This document shows, piece by piece, positions 46,000 through 56,900 of a stretch of 64,000 nucleotides of DNA. Source of the stretch: Paenibacillus sp. HW567 (GTDB lineage: Bacteria > Bacillota > Bacilli > Paenibacillales > Paenibacillaceae); the NCBI RefSeq assembly GCF_000374185.1, contig NZ_KB910518.1, forward strand, positions 4,264,530 to 4,328,529. Direction: 5' to 3'. Both the position numbers and the translations under genes were made by a program. Numbering within the stretch: position 1 is the stretch's first letter; the number at the start of each line of letters is the position of its first letter. The notes beneath the pieces are model-generated. The model saw only the letters and a list, made by a program, of their open reading frames with translations. It was not told the DNA's origin and ran no database searches.

Positions 46000-48900
46000 T
46001 TTGAAGCTCCCTTCCTTTGTTCCGCAGCATTTTTAGTTTATCCATCCCTCTATGGACGATCTCGGTACGGTCAAACGCCTGAGCACTGCGTGCTTCCTGT
46101 TCTTCGCCCTTCAGGTAACCCGCCAGTTTCCTGATCGTCGGATATTCATACCAGGAGGAAATCAGGATAGGTCTGTTGATATACTGCTGGATGGAGTCAT
46201 TCATGCCGACAATGTCGATAGAAGTAATTCCTGCATCAAAAAAGTTCTCGTCCGCCCCCATGTTGGCAAGGCCTGTTGCATCCTTTATCCTCTCCCGCAA
46301 TAGCTGTTCAATGGACAGCTCTTTGCTGCTTTCCCATTTGCCGCGCGGTTCGTTATTCCGCGAATGGTTCACCCACAAAGCGAGCCTCGGTTCAAGCTCT
46401 GTAGCCGAAACCACAATATGCTCCGTCTTGTTTATAATCTGGAACAGAGACTTCATGATCGCTCCGCCTTCGGCCGGGTGAATGAACTGATCCATGCGTT
46501 CATTAACGGTTGTGCCGCCCGGCTTAGCGGAAGCTGAGAAGTTCCATGCATCCCAATCTACAGCCATCCACCTGGTCCGGCTCTGCTGTTGATTCATCAT
46601 CTGAACAAAGCTATTCATGAATTGGTTGGCAGCCGTATAGGCGGTTAATCCGATTCCGCCAAGAATCGTGGAAATTGATGAATTAACCATACAGTATTCT
46701 ATTTCTGTCCCACGAATCACCCGCTCAAGAATGATAAGTCCCCTCATCTTTGCCTCAAACTCGGCTTCGCACATTTCCCGGGTAATGTTGGATATTGAGT
46801 TGTGGAAGAAATCGTTTACGACAGTACCTGCCGAATAGATAACTCCCTGTATTCTGCCATGTGTACGCTCTATGTCTGTAAACAGCTCGTTCATCCGCTT
46901 CTCATCGCTTACCTGCACTTGATAAAGATATACCTGTGCTCCCCGTTCCTGAATTTCCATTATTTTGCGGATCTTTTGATTGATGCGGTCGGTCTCGGGA
47001 TACAGGGCAAGCCGTTCTTGCCACTCCGACTCTGGCGGGAAGACGGCTCTTCCAGTTAGAATAAGGGTCCCCGCACCTTGTTCGGCCAAAGCCTTGGCCG
47101 CAGTCAGACCAATATCGCCTAATCCTCCAAGGATCAAATGCACTCCGCTCGGCTTCTGTGTCAAAGCTATTGAAGCCTCCATCTGCACAGGCTCAAAAGT
47201 GCGGACCCATTTCCGTCTGCCTCGGACCGCCAGGAATCTTTCCGGGCCAGGCTTTAAGATTTCTTCCACCAGAAGCGCCACGACCTCATGATCCTGCTTG
47301 CCGATATCCTCCCCACCCATTTCTATTAATGCAGTGCGAACGTTTTGCAGCTCTTGGGGAATCACATGTACTGCACCGATTGCCGCTGCATGTGACGGGG
47401 TCAAGACCTCATTGCCCATAATGGATTGAAAAGCGGACGTTACGACCGTTAATTGGATTTGCTGGTGAATCTCGATCATGCCAAAGGACTTGCCCATATG
47501 CAGCAGACTGTAAAAACCGCCCAGGCTCGGCAAGTATTCCGCGCTGCTCCACATATGAACGATTCTCCATACTGGCTGGACAGTCTGAAATACATCCCGG
47601 AACACCTGAAGATAGTGCTCTGCGTTGCCGGGGTCCATTTCGTATTGCCCTGGGTTGAGCTGACCAAAGCGGTTCCCTATTTTTACCGTACACACTTTAT
47701 TCCCTTGTGCTAACAGGGATTCTTGTATGCCCTGCCCCAATTCGCTGTCATCAATAAACAACAGGAGCGTATCCGCTGTGTTAGTCTCCGGCCTGGAGTC
47801 AGGGGAGACAGAATACTGCTTCCAGACCGGACGGTACAACCACTTTTCAGGCGTTTTTTTTCGCGGAGCGGGCTTCGGGACTTGTTCTTTCCTCTCATAC
47901 CAATATCGTTGCCTGTCAAAAGTATACGTAGGGAGTGTGACACGCTTTCTGCTCTCCTTGAGATAGAACGGCCGCCAATTAACGGTCAAGCCATTCATCC
48001 ATATCTCTCCTAGCTTTCTGTAAAAGATAGAATCCGCAGGTTCACCGCGAACCTGTTGACGCAGTAAGGAAACTGCGCCCATAACCTCCGTCGCCCCGTC
48101 TGTCCCGCTTTCCATGCCTATCTTAATAAGCAGCCTGTCCCCTTGCCCAGGCAGACGGGCCGTTTGGGGCCAGCTAACGTCTTGGCCGCAGGACAGCCAA
48201 AATCCCTTACGGCGGAGCATTTCTTCCTCTACCTGAATTCCACCAACAATCATTACCGCTTCCGAAGTCTGGAAGGGCAGCGTCTGCAGCAAAGAAGCCA
48301 GCTCGATTTCAAGCAAGGCTTGCTGCTCTCCGGCTGCATTGGACACTCTCTGCATGATAAGGATCATTCGGATCAGATCATTCATGCCGAGCGAGCCGGA
48401 GACATATAGCGCCGGAAACACTCCATTTCCCTCCGCAATAAGCACTTCCTTCGGAATGCCCAATGAAATCAAGTAATCGGCAAGCGCACATTGATAGATG
48501 AACTGCCCTAGCTCCGTGTACAGGTATTCCTGATGTTCCAGGGGGGAAGCTGCCACAATCCGCGGCAAATCGAGCCCGGACAGCGTGTGGAGAACAAGCT
48601 CATCCCTGAAATACGCATCTATAATAGATGCAAAACGTGTTTCTCTTTGATATAATTCATAACCAATTTTCAACATATCACGCTGCTGTGCAGAAAAGGA
48701 CAAGGCGACAGGCACCTCCTCCCTCCCCTGGCATTCCACTTGGCCTGGACCGGTTCTGAGCCATTGCGCAGCCTCCTCGAGCGAGGAGCTGACAACCATT
48801 TGCCGATAAGGAAAATGCTCGCGGCCGGTCTGCAGCGTATAGGCAACATCGGCAGGATGAAGAGTGGGGTGCTTGCCGAAATAATCCGCCATTTTCCTGC

Positions 48901-50290
48901 ACGTATGCTCCAAAGATTGCAGCGTTTTGGCGGAAAACAGAAAGATATGATTCTCTTGTGCCGAGGCCTCTGAAGATAGGGAAGGCGCCTCTTCCAGAAT
49001 AAGATGTGCATTGGTTCCTCCAATGCCAAAAGAGCTTACCCCTGCCTTCGGTGCAGCACTTACCTCTTTCCAGGGCCGCGAAATGGTGTTCACATAAAAA
49101 GGGCTTTCCTCTAAGGAAAGCTTCGGATTGGGTGTTTCATGATTGATGCATAGAGGGATTACCTGGTTTTTCATAGCCAGCGCAGTTTTGATCAGGCCAA
49201 TGATGCCTGCGGCCGTATCAAGATGACCGATATTCGGCTTGACTGAACCAATCGCGCAAAACTGAGCGGAGCTCTTCTCCGCCTGATACACTTCCTTAAG
49301 CGCCTTGATCTCAATGGCATCCCCCAGCTCCGTCCCGGTTCCGTGCGTTTCAATATAGCTGATCTCGCAGGGAGCAACGCCGGCCACACTCAGTGCCTCA
49401 TGAATCACTTGAGCCTGCCCCACCGGACTTGGCGCTGTGAAACCAATTCTTTGATTTCCGTCGTTGTTGACGGCCGTGCCGCAGATCACAGCCTGAATGT
49501 TGTCCCGGTCCCGGACTGCGTCCGCCAATCGCTTTAAGACAACAATTCCGAGGCCATTTCCGAATACAGTCCCCTTGGAGTCCGTATCAAATACACGACA
49601 ATGACCATCCGGCGATACCATTCCTTCCTTTTGATACATATACCCGGCCCTTTGCTCGCTCCGTATAGTGACTCCGCCCGCTAAGGCGAGATCACATTCT
49701 CCGTTCAGCAAGCTTTGACTGGCCAGATGGACTGCTACCAAAGAGGACGAGCAGGCGGTTTGGACATTGACGGAAGGGCCGCTGAGTCCCAGCTTATACG
49801 AGACTTTTGACGCTAAGAAATCCTTTTCATTGCCGATTCCAATCTGCACGTGTCCAAGCCTGCCCAGCAATTCGGGATCTGAATACAGGTTCAGCACGTA
49901 GGAGCTGATACACGAACTGGCATATACCCCCACCAAATGTTTCTCCAGGTCCTGCACACATCCGGCATCCTCCAGCGCCTCCCAGGCACATTCCAGAAAC
50001 GCCCGGTGTTGGGGATCGGTAATTTCCGCATCCTTTGCCGTGTAGCGAAAGAAGTCCGCATCAAAATAGTCGGCATTCTCGATAACCGCGCCTCGCTTCA
50101 CATACTGGGGATGATTCAGAATATCCGCTGAAATGCCGCTTGCGGCCAATTCTTCATCCTTAAATGTCCTGATGGATTCAACACCGTTGACAATCTGATG
50201 CCAAAAGTCTGCAGGAGTATCGGCTCCGGGAACACGGCAGGCCATGCCTATGATTGCAATTTTTGACTGCATCGCGTCATCATCCAACAA
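45992..50290 (-). CDS. PKS module KS-[degenerate AT]-KR-ACP
   Basis: 1432 residues. A TTG at 50290 has an AGGAGGG site 6 bases away and is preferred; an ATG at 50272 is the alternative. KS: QTACSSS near 180, IETHGTGTE and PNIGHLDTAAG, all intact. After the KS an AT-sized region (~520-770) keeps the AT order, but FPGQGSQ has become SAQQRD and the nucleophile elbow GHSxGE reads AEGNGV near 617 (48421-48450), so the Ser is replaced by Asn and the domain should be dead. KR: LILGGLGDIGL near 1055 and IGLTAYTAANQ near 1216. ACP: DAGITSIDIV near 1357, GITS in place of the usual GGxS with the Ser kept. No DH, so a beta-hydroxy group is expected. Malonyl would have to be provided by the discrete AT. 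It follows the HAD phosphatase gene by 18 bases. Confidence 0.92.
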   Translation of the reverse strand: MLDDDAMQSKIAIIGMACRVPGADTPADFWHQIVNGVESIRTFKDEELAASGISADILNHPQYVKRGAVIENADYFDADFFRYTAKDAEITDPQHRAFLECAWEALEDAGCVQDLEKHLVGVYASSCISSYVLNLYSDPELLGRLGHVQIGIGNEKDFLASKVSYKLGLSGPSVNVQTACSSSLVAVHLASQSLLNGECDLALAGGVTIRSEQRAGYMYQKEGMVSPDGHCRVFDTDSKGTVFGNGLGIVVLKRLADAVRDRDNIQAVICGTAVNNDGNQRIGFTAPSPVGQAQVIHEALSVAGVAPCEISYIETHGTGTELGDAIEIKALKEVYQAEKSSAQFCAIGSVKPNIGHLDTAAGIIGLIKTALAMKNQVIPLCINHETPNPKLSLEESPFYVNTISRPWKEVSAAPKAGVSSFGIGGTNAHLILEEAPSLSSEASAQENHIFLFSAKTLQSLEHTCRKMADYFGKHPTLHPADVAYTLQTGREHFPYRQMVVSSSLEEAAQWLRTGPGQVECQGREEVPVALSFSAQQRDMLKIGYELYQRETRFASIIDAYFRDELVLHTLSGLDLPRIVAASPLEHQEYLYTELGQFIYQCALADYLISLGIPKEVLIAEGNGVFPALYVSGSLGMNDLIRMILIMQRVSNAAGEQQALLEIELASLLQTLPFQTSEAVMIVGGIQVEEEMLRRKGFWLSCGQDVSWPQTARLPGQGDRLLIKIGMESGTDGATEVMGAVSLLRQQVRGEPADSIFYRKLGEIWMNGLTVNWRPFYLKESRKRVTLPTYTFDRQRYWYERKEQVPKPAPRKKTPEKWLYRPVWKQYSVSPDSRPETNTADTLLLFIDDSELGQGIQESLLAQGNKVCTVKIGNRFGQLNPGQYEMDPGNAEHYLQVFRDVFQTVQPVWRIVHMWSSAEYLPSLGGFYSLLHMGKSFGMIEIHQQIQLTVVTSAFQSIMGNEVLTPSHAAAIGAVHVIPQELQNVRTALIEMGGEDIGKQDHEVVALLVEEILKPGPERFLAVRGRRKWVRTFEPVQMEASIALTQKPSGVHLILGGLGDIGLTAAKALAEQGAGTLILTGRAVFPPESEWQERLALYPETDRINQKIRKIMEIQERGAQVYLYQVQVSDEKRMNELFTDIERTHGRIQGVIYSAGTVVNDFFHNSISNITREMCEAEFEAKMRGLIILERVIRGTEIEYCMVNSSISTILGGIGLTAYTAANQFMNSFVQMMNQQQSRTRWMAVDWDAWNFSASAKPGGTTVNERMDQFIHPAEGGAIMKSLFQIINKTEHIVVSATELEPRLALWVNHSRNNEPRGKWESSKELSIEQLLRERIKDATGLANMGADENFFDAGITSIDIVGMNDSIQQYINRPILISSWYEYPTIRKLAGYLKGEEQEARSAQAFDRTEIVHRGMDKLKMLRNKGRELQNG

Positions 50291-50308
50291 TTCAATCCCT
50301 CCTGCTGC

Positions 50309-50965
50309 TTATAATGAGACTTCAGTGTGCAGAAAAAGAGCTTGCAGCTCCTGGCGCAATTCCTCCACGTTATACGCGACATAGCTGGGGGCTTCTTGTT
50401 GGAGAATTTCTACCGGATTATGTCCCCAGGCGACAGCTATGCTTCGCATCTTCGCCTCACGCGCACAAATGATATCGTTCTTTCCATCGCCTACAAAAAC
50501 TGAATGATCGACGGTCGTACGCAATTGGTCGACGGTGCACAGCAAGCTTTCCGGGTGCGGCTTGGGGTGGGTGACATCATCGGAGCAAACCACTGTATCA
50601 AAATAGCCGATTAGCCCGTGTTCCTTCAGGGTTTGCAAAGTCCGAGGCCGATCCTTGCCCGTGCACAGGCCGCAGAGCCAGCCTGTATCCTTAATGTACC
50701 GGAGCAGCTCCTCCATGCCGTCTATTATTTCGATCAAATGAATATTTTCTCTGGCAATCCTCCGGTAATGTTCTGTCATGCCAAGCGACAGGCCCATCTT
50801 CATAAAAATATTGGGTATGGAATCCCCGCTGTGCCCAAGGAATTCCTCAAAAGAAGGGAGCGGACCATCGGAAACCAGGCGAAAGCTCTCGAAAAAGGCT
50901 GTACGCTGTACTTCCAGTGAATCAATAATCACTCCATCGAAGTCAAAGACTACTGCGTTATTCAT
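50309..50965 (-). CDS. HAD-family phosphatase, RifM-like (AHBA synthesis-associated)
   Basis: 218 residues with GGGGAG seven bases before the ATG. The four HAD motifs are visible: VFDFDGVIIDS at the N-terminus (nucleophile and acid Asp), CTGKDRP near 100 (motif II Thr), the Lys in THPKPHPESLL near 135, and FVGDGKNDI near 160. The small helical cap has FEEFLGHSGDSIPNIFMKMGL, which I recall from the phosphatase found in AHBA clusters (the RifM group). In rifamycin biosynthesis RifM is one of the enzymes supplying kanosamine. The gene is 42 kb from the three other putative pathway genes but in the same operon, overlapping the upstream PKS stop (ATGAATAA). A generic phosphoglycolate-phosphatase-like role is the alternative; the co-occurrence with RifK/L/N types is what supports the specific call. 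Confidence 0.8.
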   Translation of the reverse strand: MNNAVVFDFDGVIIDSLEVQRTAFFESFRLVSDGPLPSFEEFLGHSGDSIPNIFMKMGLSLGMTEHYRRIARENIHLIEIIDGMEELLRYIKDTGWLCGLCTGKDRPRTLQTLKEHGLIGYFDTVVCSDDVTHPKPHPESLLCTVDQLRTTVDHSVFVGDGKNDIICAREAKMRSIAVAWGHNPVEILQQEAPSYVAYNVEELRQELQALFLHTEVSL

Positions 50966-53900
50966 GATTCTGCTCCCCTTTTCTGCGATTTCCCATCAGG
51001 CTTCTTCTGAGCTCTCCGCGCTGCTTGCTTTGGTTCAGATAATCGTTGTGTCTATGTTTGTCTTTTAAGAACGAGGCCAGCAAACTAATAGTTGGATATT
51101 TGAAAAGGTCAGCCATCTCAATAGATATCTTAAGCTCCTTCTCCAGATTGTTCTGGACCTGCATGAGCAGCAATGAATGGCCGCCGATTTCAAAAAAACC
51201 GTCATCTACTCCTATACGCTGGATGCCGAGCACTTCTCCCCATAGCCTGGCCAGCATATTCTCCATCTCATTGCGGGGAGGCTGATATTCATCCCGGAGA
51301 TTCTTTGGCTCCATGGCATCCAGCGTAGGCAAGGCATTGCGGTCAACTTTATTCGGCCCGATCATGGGGAAGGACTTCAGCTCCAGCCAATAACGGGGAA
51401 TCAGATACGCGGGCAATTGTTCCCGCAGCACCCGGATAATCTCCTTCTCTGCAGCCGGCTCTTTCAATACATAGTAGGCGGCAATTGCCGGCTCTCCCTC
51501 GTGATCCATCACCGCTGCGACCATACTCTGCTGAATAAAGGGAATGTGATCGAGTGTGCTTTCAATTTCATTGAGATCCACTCTGTAGCCCCTAATCTTC
51601 AGTTGAGCATCATTTCTCCCGTGATATTCGAGACAGCCATTTTGCAGCAGCCGGCCATAATCTCCGCTTCGATAGAGCCTCTTCCTTCCGGTGTCCGGTC
51701 CATAAGCAAATGCCCTCTCCGTTGCCTCAGCCTGATTCCAATAACCTGGGGAGAGATATTCGCTTTGATAGAGAAGCTGTCCGACTTCAAAACAACCGGC
51801 CTCCTTGCCCGTATCATCGACAATTCGCACTTCAATACCATCCACTGCGTACCCGGCTGGAAGCTTCGCATGATTCACTTCACTTTGCTTATCGAGTATG
51901 TAAAAGGAAATCACCATCAATTCGGAACATCCCAGAAAATTAACAAACAAGCAGTGTTCGGCGCAGTTCTTCTTGTACAGCTCAAAATCCGCTCGGGTAA
52001 CAACTTCTCCGCCCAATAAAATCATACGAAGCGAAGGCAGTTTGACATCTTCGGGCAGATTCTTCATCAGGAACCGGAAGACGGACGGAACAGAATGATA
52101 AAGGGTAATCCCTTCGGAGTTCAGCCATCTGCTGAATCGCTGTATGCTGGCGTCCAGCTTAAGATCACTTAAATGCAACGTCGCCCCGTTCAACAAGCTT
52201 GCCAATATATCCAGAATGCCGATGGCATGGCTGTAGGTAGTTAATAGGGCGATCCGATCTTCATGATTGACAGCTAAGGAGTCCGTAAACCGGGCAATGT
52301 AATAGGTGATATTTCTGTACGATTGGACCACCCCCTTCGGTATCCCTGAGGAGCCTGACGTATACAGAATAAAGGCCGTTTGATTACCATCCGGGTAGAC
52401 ACAGCAATTCTCCGCAGAGATGCCGCTCAATCCCTCTGCGGTATTGACAATCGTTAATCCGGTATTAACTCTTTCCGCCAGCTCATGGGCAATGGACACG
52501 TTCTCTGAATCAGAGAGGATGAGTGCTGTCTGCGCATCATTGACCATATGGATCAAGCGTTGCAGTGGAGCGCTGCGATCCAGCGGTACAAAAGGAACCC
52601 CTGCCTTTATCGCCCCTGCCAACGCCGCAACCATTTCAATCGTGTTCCCGAACAATAAAGCTACCGGCCGCTCTCCAATTCCCTCTCCTGTCAGTTCCCT
52701 TATACGGCGGGCGATCCGGTTCGCTTGTTCGTTAAGCTGGCGGTAATTCAATGATTCTTCACGGTATTTGACAGCAATATGAGCCGGATATGCGGCGGCC
52801 TGCGCTTCGAACCGCTGTACCAGACCTTCTGCCGGATCGTTGGAATGGAAAGATTGGAGGTTAGCGGATGGTGATACACTGCCTCCTGCCAGCGGAATGT
52901 CTTTCCGCCTGAAGACCGGTAATTCCCCAATGGCCGTGCCGGCCTGCTGTGGAATGGCTTCAATCAATCTGCGATATTCCTCGAAAATGTACTGAACGGT
53001 TTCCTGCTTGAACAGATCCGTCCGGTAGAAGCACTCCAAATAAATACCGGATGAAACTTCATATAAATGAATATTCAGATCGGCTTTGGCCGTTGTGGAG
53101 GTCATCGGATACGGTGACAGCTTAATGTCATGCAGATAGCTGACTTCCGTCTCTGTCTGATTCTTCATGCTCTGATAATTAAAAATCGTGTCGTAGAGGA
53201 GGTTCCGGCTCGGGTCCCGTTTATAGTTAAGCTGGTCCACAATCATTTCAATCTGAAAATCCTGATTTTCCAGAGCCTCCAACAAGCTTGCCCTTACCTC
53301 CTGTAAAAAAACAAGGAACGGCTTCTCTCTCTCCGGTTGATTCCGCAGCACCAGCGAATTAACAAACATGCCTACCATTTCATGTACATCTTCATGATTG
53401 CGCCCGGCCTGTGGAATGCCTACCAAAATATCGGATTCTCCACTAAGCCGTGCGAGCAATGCATAATACGCAGCGAGCATGGTCATAAACCAGGTAACCT
53501 GCTGCTCTTGGGAGAACTTTTTGATGCGCTCACTTAACGGGCGGCCAAGCTCCAGTGTGATCAGGCCGCCTTGAAAACTCAGGGAAGACGGACGCGGATA
53601 GTCTGTTGGCAGAGTCAAGACAGGCAGCGGCCCCGCCAGCTTCCCGAGCCAGTAGGCCTTTTTCGCTTGATAGGCTGGAGTCGTAATGAATCCCTGCTCC
53701 CACTCGGCATAATCCTTATACTGAATGGCTAGTGGCGGCAGAATCTTCCCCATGTACAGATCGGCAAAATCCTTGACCAGCAGATTAATGGATGTGCCGT
53801 CTGAAATAATATGGTGCATATCGACGACCAGAAGATGACGCTGCTCCCCGGCTTGGAGCAAACCGACACGGATAAGCGGTGCTTGAGCAAGGTCAAACGG

Positions 53901-56900
53901 CTGAATAAACCTGTCCACGGCTTGTTCAATCCCATCCTCATTCACTACCGTCACCATTAGTGTAAAGTCAACCTGAGGGTGGATGATTTGAACGATCTCG
54001 CCATCTTCAACCCGAAAGGAAGTCCGCAAGCTTTCATGGCGCCCGATGATGGTGGCGAAGATCTCTTCGATCTTCCTGGCACTTAAGCTCCCTTCCAGCA
54101 AGACGCAAATGGATTCATTGTAGCCCACCGTATCCGGCATAAGTCCCTGCAAGAAAAAGATCCGTTTTTGCGCCAATGAGGTGGGGTAGTGGCTTTTGGG
54201 GTCCACTGGAGCAATCTTCCATTCATTCACGCGGCTGGCCTGTTGGATGAACCGGGCAACACTCTGAATGGTTTTGTTCTGAAAAAAGTCGGTCAGCGCC
54301 AGGCTGCAGTCAAATTGCTTTCTAATGCTGGAGATCACATGAATGGCTTTGAGTGAATCTCCGCCCAGTTCAAAAAAGTCATCCTCAATGCCGACCGGCT
54401 GAAACCCGAGATGATTTTCATAAATCGCACACAATTTATTCTCAATATCCGTCACGGCAGGAGCATAAGCCACCGGCAATTCGGGCCGTTTCCCCTGTAG
54501 CTTTCGGGTCGCCGGCTGTTGTCCGTGCTTGCCCAGTTGATCGGTACTCTTATTCCCGCGGAGCCGTGTTTCCAGCGGTTCCGCGGATACGATGATTGTA
54601 GCAGCTTCCCCCGCAAGTGCCCGGCCGAAGATTTCCTGCCCTTCCTCCGGCAGGATTCCTGTTGAGACGGCCGCAGGCCCGGCCAGGAACGGAGCCAGCA
54701 AATGATCTATATTGAGGGCAGTATGCTGCGGCTTCCCGTGATTGGTGCTGATCCGATTGGCCAGCGCATCGGATACGGCTACCATGGTGTAATTCCTGAT
54801 ATCCATAATGAGTTTGCCTTGTTCATCCATGATTTGAATATCAAAGCTGGCCAGCTCCTCTTGAGCCACAGGACTGTCAAGGTACTTGCTGTAGCTGTAT
54901 ACCCGGCTCGTCAACTCCCCATAGACAATGAGAGATTCATACGACAAAGGAATATACAGACTGGTTCGGTTAATGAAGCCCAGCAAAAAGCTTGTTGCGG
55001 AATCCAGCAGTCCAGGATGCAGATGATAGGTTTCCAGATCCCTGTGGTATTCCTCCGGAAGCTCAATGAGGGCCAGGCCTTCATTGGTTCCAGCCATAAC
55101 CTGGCGAATATTGCGCCATCTTGTTCCAAAGATCAGATGGCCTGCATGCTTATGATTATCAGCTTCTGTGTAGATGACGTTCTGCTGAGTGCAGCGCTCC
55201 TTCAACTGTTCAAGCTCCACGGTGCTGCCCTGCGGCTCTGCGGAACCAATCCTTCCCGTAACATGCGGCACCCATGAATGCTCCTCCGGAAGGCGGCCAT
55301 ATACTGTAAACTCATTGTTCTTGGTGAGTATAAGCACGATTTCCTTCTCTTCTTCCGTGTGAACCAGGATGGGCGTGTGGAACTGTATATTGCGCAGAAG
55401 GAAGGGCTTCTTCAGGCTGCTGCTTTCGACAGCCTCCCGAACCATCTCCAGTACAGCAGTACCTGATAATACGCCATATTCCTCCGTCCGATGATCCTGC
55501 AGCACCCAGTGCTTACGCAGGCTCAGCTTCGAATGAAAGACATCCTTATCATTCATTCGAACGTAGGAATCCAGCAATGGATGGGCAAGCTCCTTAAGGG
55601 GGGCTGGAGCCATCCCTGTATTCACCGCCATCCCGACATTCTTCCACACATCCCATTTGATGCTGGTTATCCGATGTTTTCCAAGGCGATTCCAATAATC
55701 CGTGTATGCATCAACAAATGCATTGGCCGCGTTATAATCGGACTGCCCGATAATTGGAAACAGCGTACTGATCGAAGAGCACACCACAAAGAAATCCAAA
55801 GGCTGATCCTGAAGGATTTGATTCAAATGAATGCAACCCAGCGCTTTGGTCAAGATGACCGGGTCCGCTGTCTCTTTGCTCTGCTGCTCAATAAAACCGC
55901 TTCCAGGAAGCCCTGCAGCATGGATGACGCCTTGGATTGGCCCAATTTCCTGCTGGACTTGCCGGATGGTTTGTGCAATGTGGCGGAAGTCCGATACATC
56001 TGACTGATAGACGTATACCTGTGTTCCGCTTTGTTCCATGGCTTGAATTCTTCTGATTTTTTCCGAGATCGGATCATTTCCGGCATGTTCACGGAGCCAG
56101 CTTGTCCACTGGTGCTTCGCCGGAAACGCTGACCGGACAATGAGGACGAGGCTCGCTTGGCAATGGCGGGACAGATAACCGGCCAGCTCCATTCCGATGC
56201 CGCCGCTTCCCCCTGTAATCAAATATACCCCTTGATCGGAAAGTACAGGCATGGCATCCTGGCCCGGGGCAAGGGGCTCGTACATGGGAAGCCATTTGGA
56301 GTTTCCCCGTATTGCAGCAATCTCGTCCTGACCGCTCTCCGCTTCCCGGAAAAGGATGTCAGCGACTGTGGGCAAGCGGAGCTGCTCTTGATCCCCGATC
56401 TCCAGGAGCTGGCACCGCAGGTTCGGAAACTCTAGCGGGATTCCGCGAACCAATCCCAGAAGGGTCGCATTCCATGGGTTTATTTCTTCATTGCCCAGCA
56501 CATCAAAAAGATGATTCGTGACCACGCCCAGTTGAAGCATTCCGTTTGCGTTGCACTCACCTATAGCTTGAACGAGAGGCAATAAACCATAATACGTTTC
56601 TTGCAGTAAAAGCTCTCCCTGTCTGTCATCCCATGCCTCCATGCCATGTCCGCTTAGCGCAAAATACAGGATATTCCGGGGAAATGCCTTGGTTTGCTTA
56701 TGGTAGGCCTGAAGCATTTGGCAGTAGGCGCTTTTACTGCTATTCTCCAGTTGAATTTCCGAGCCGCCAGCCGAAACAGGCTTACAGGCTTTTGCCACGA
56801 ACACCGGATGGTCAAAGTAACGCTTGCATATTTCGATTGTGCGTTCTTCCAATACGATATCGTGAATAATTATCGCTGAGGGCTTGCTCCCTTTTCTGCT

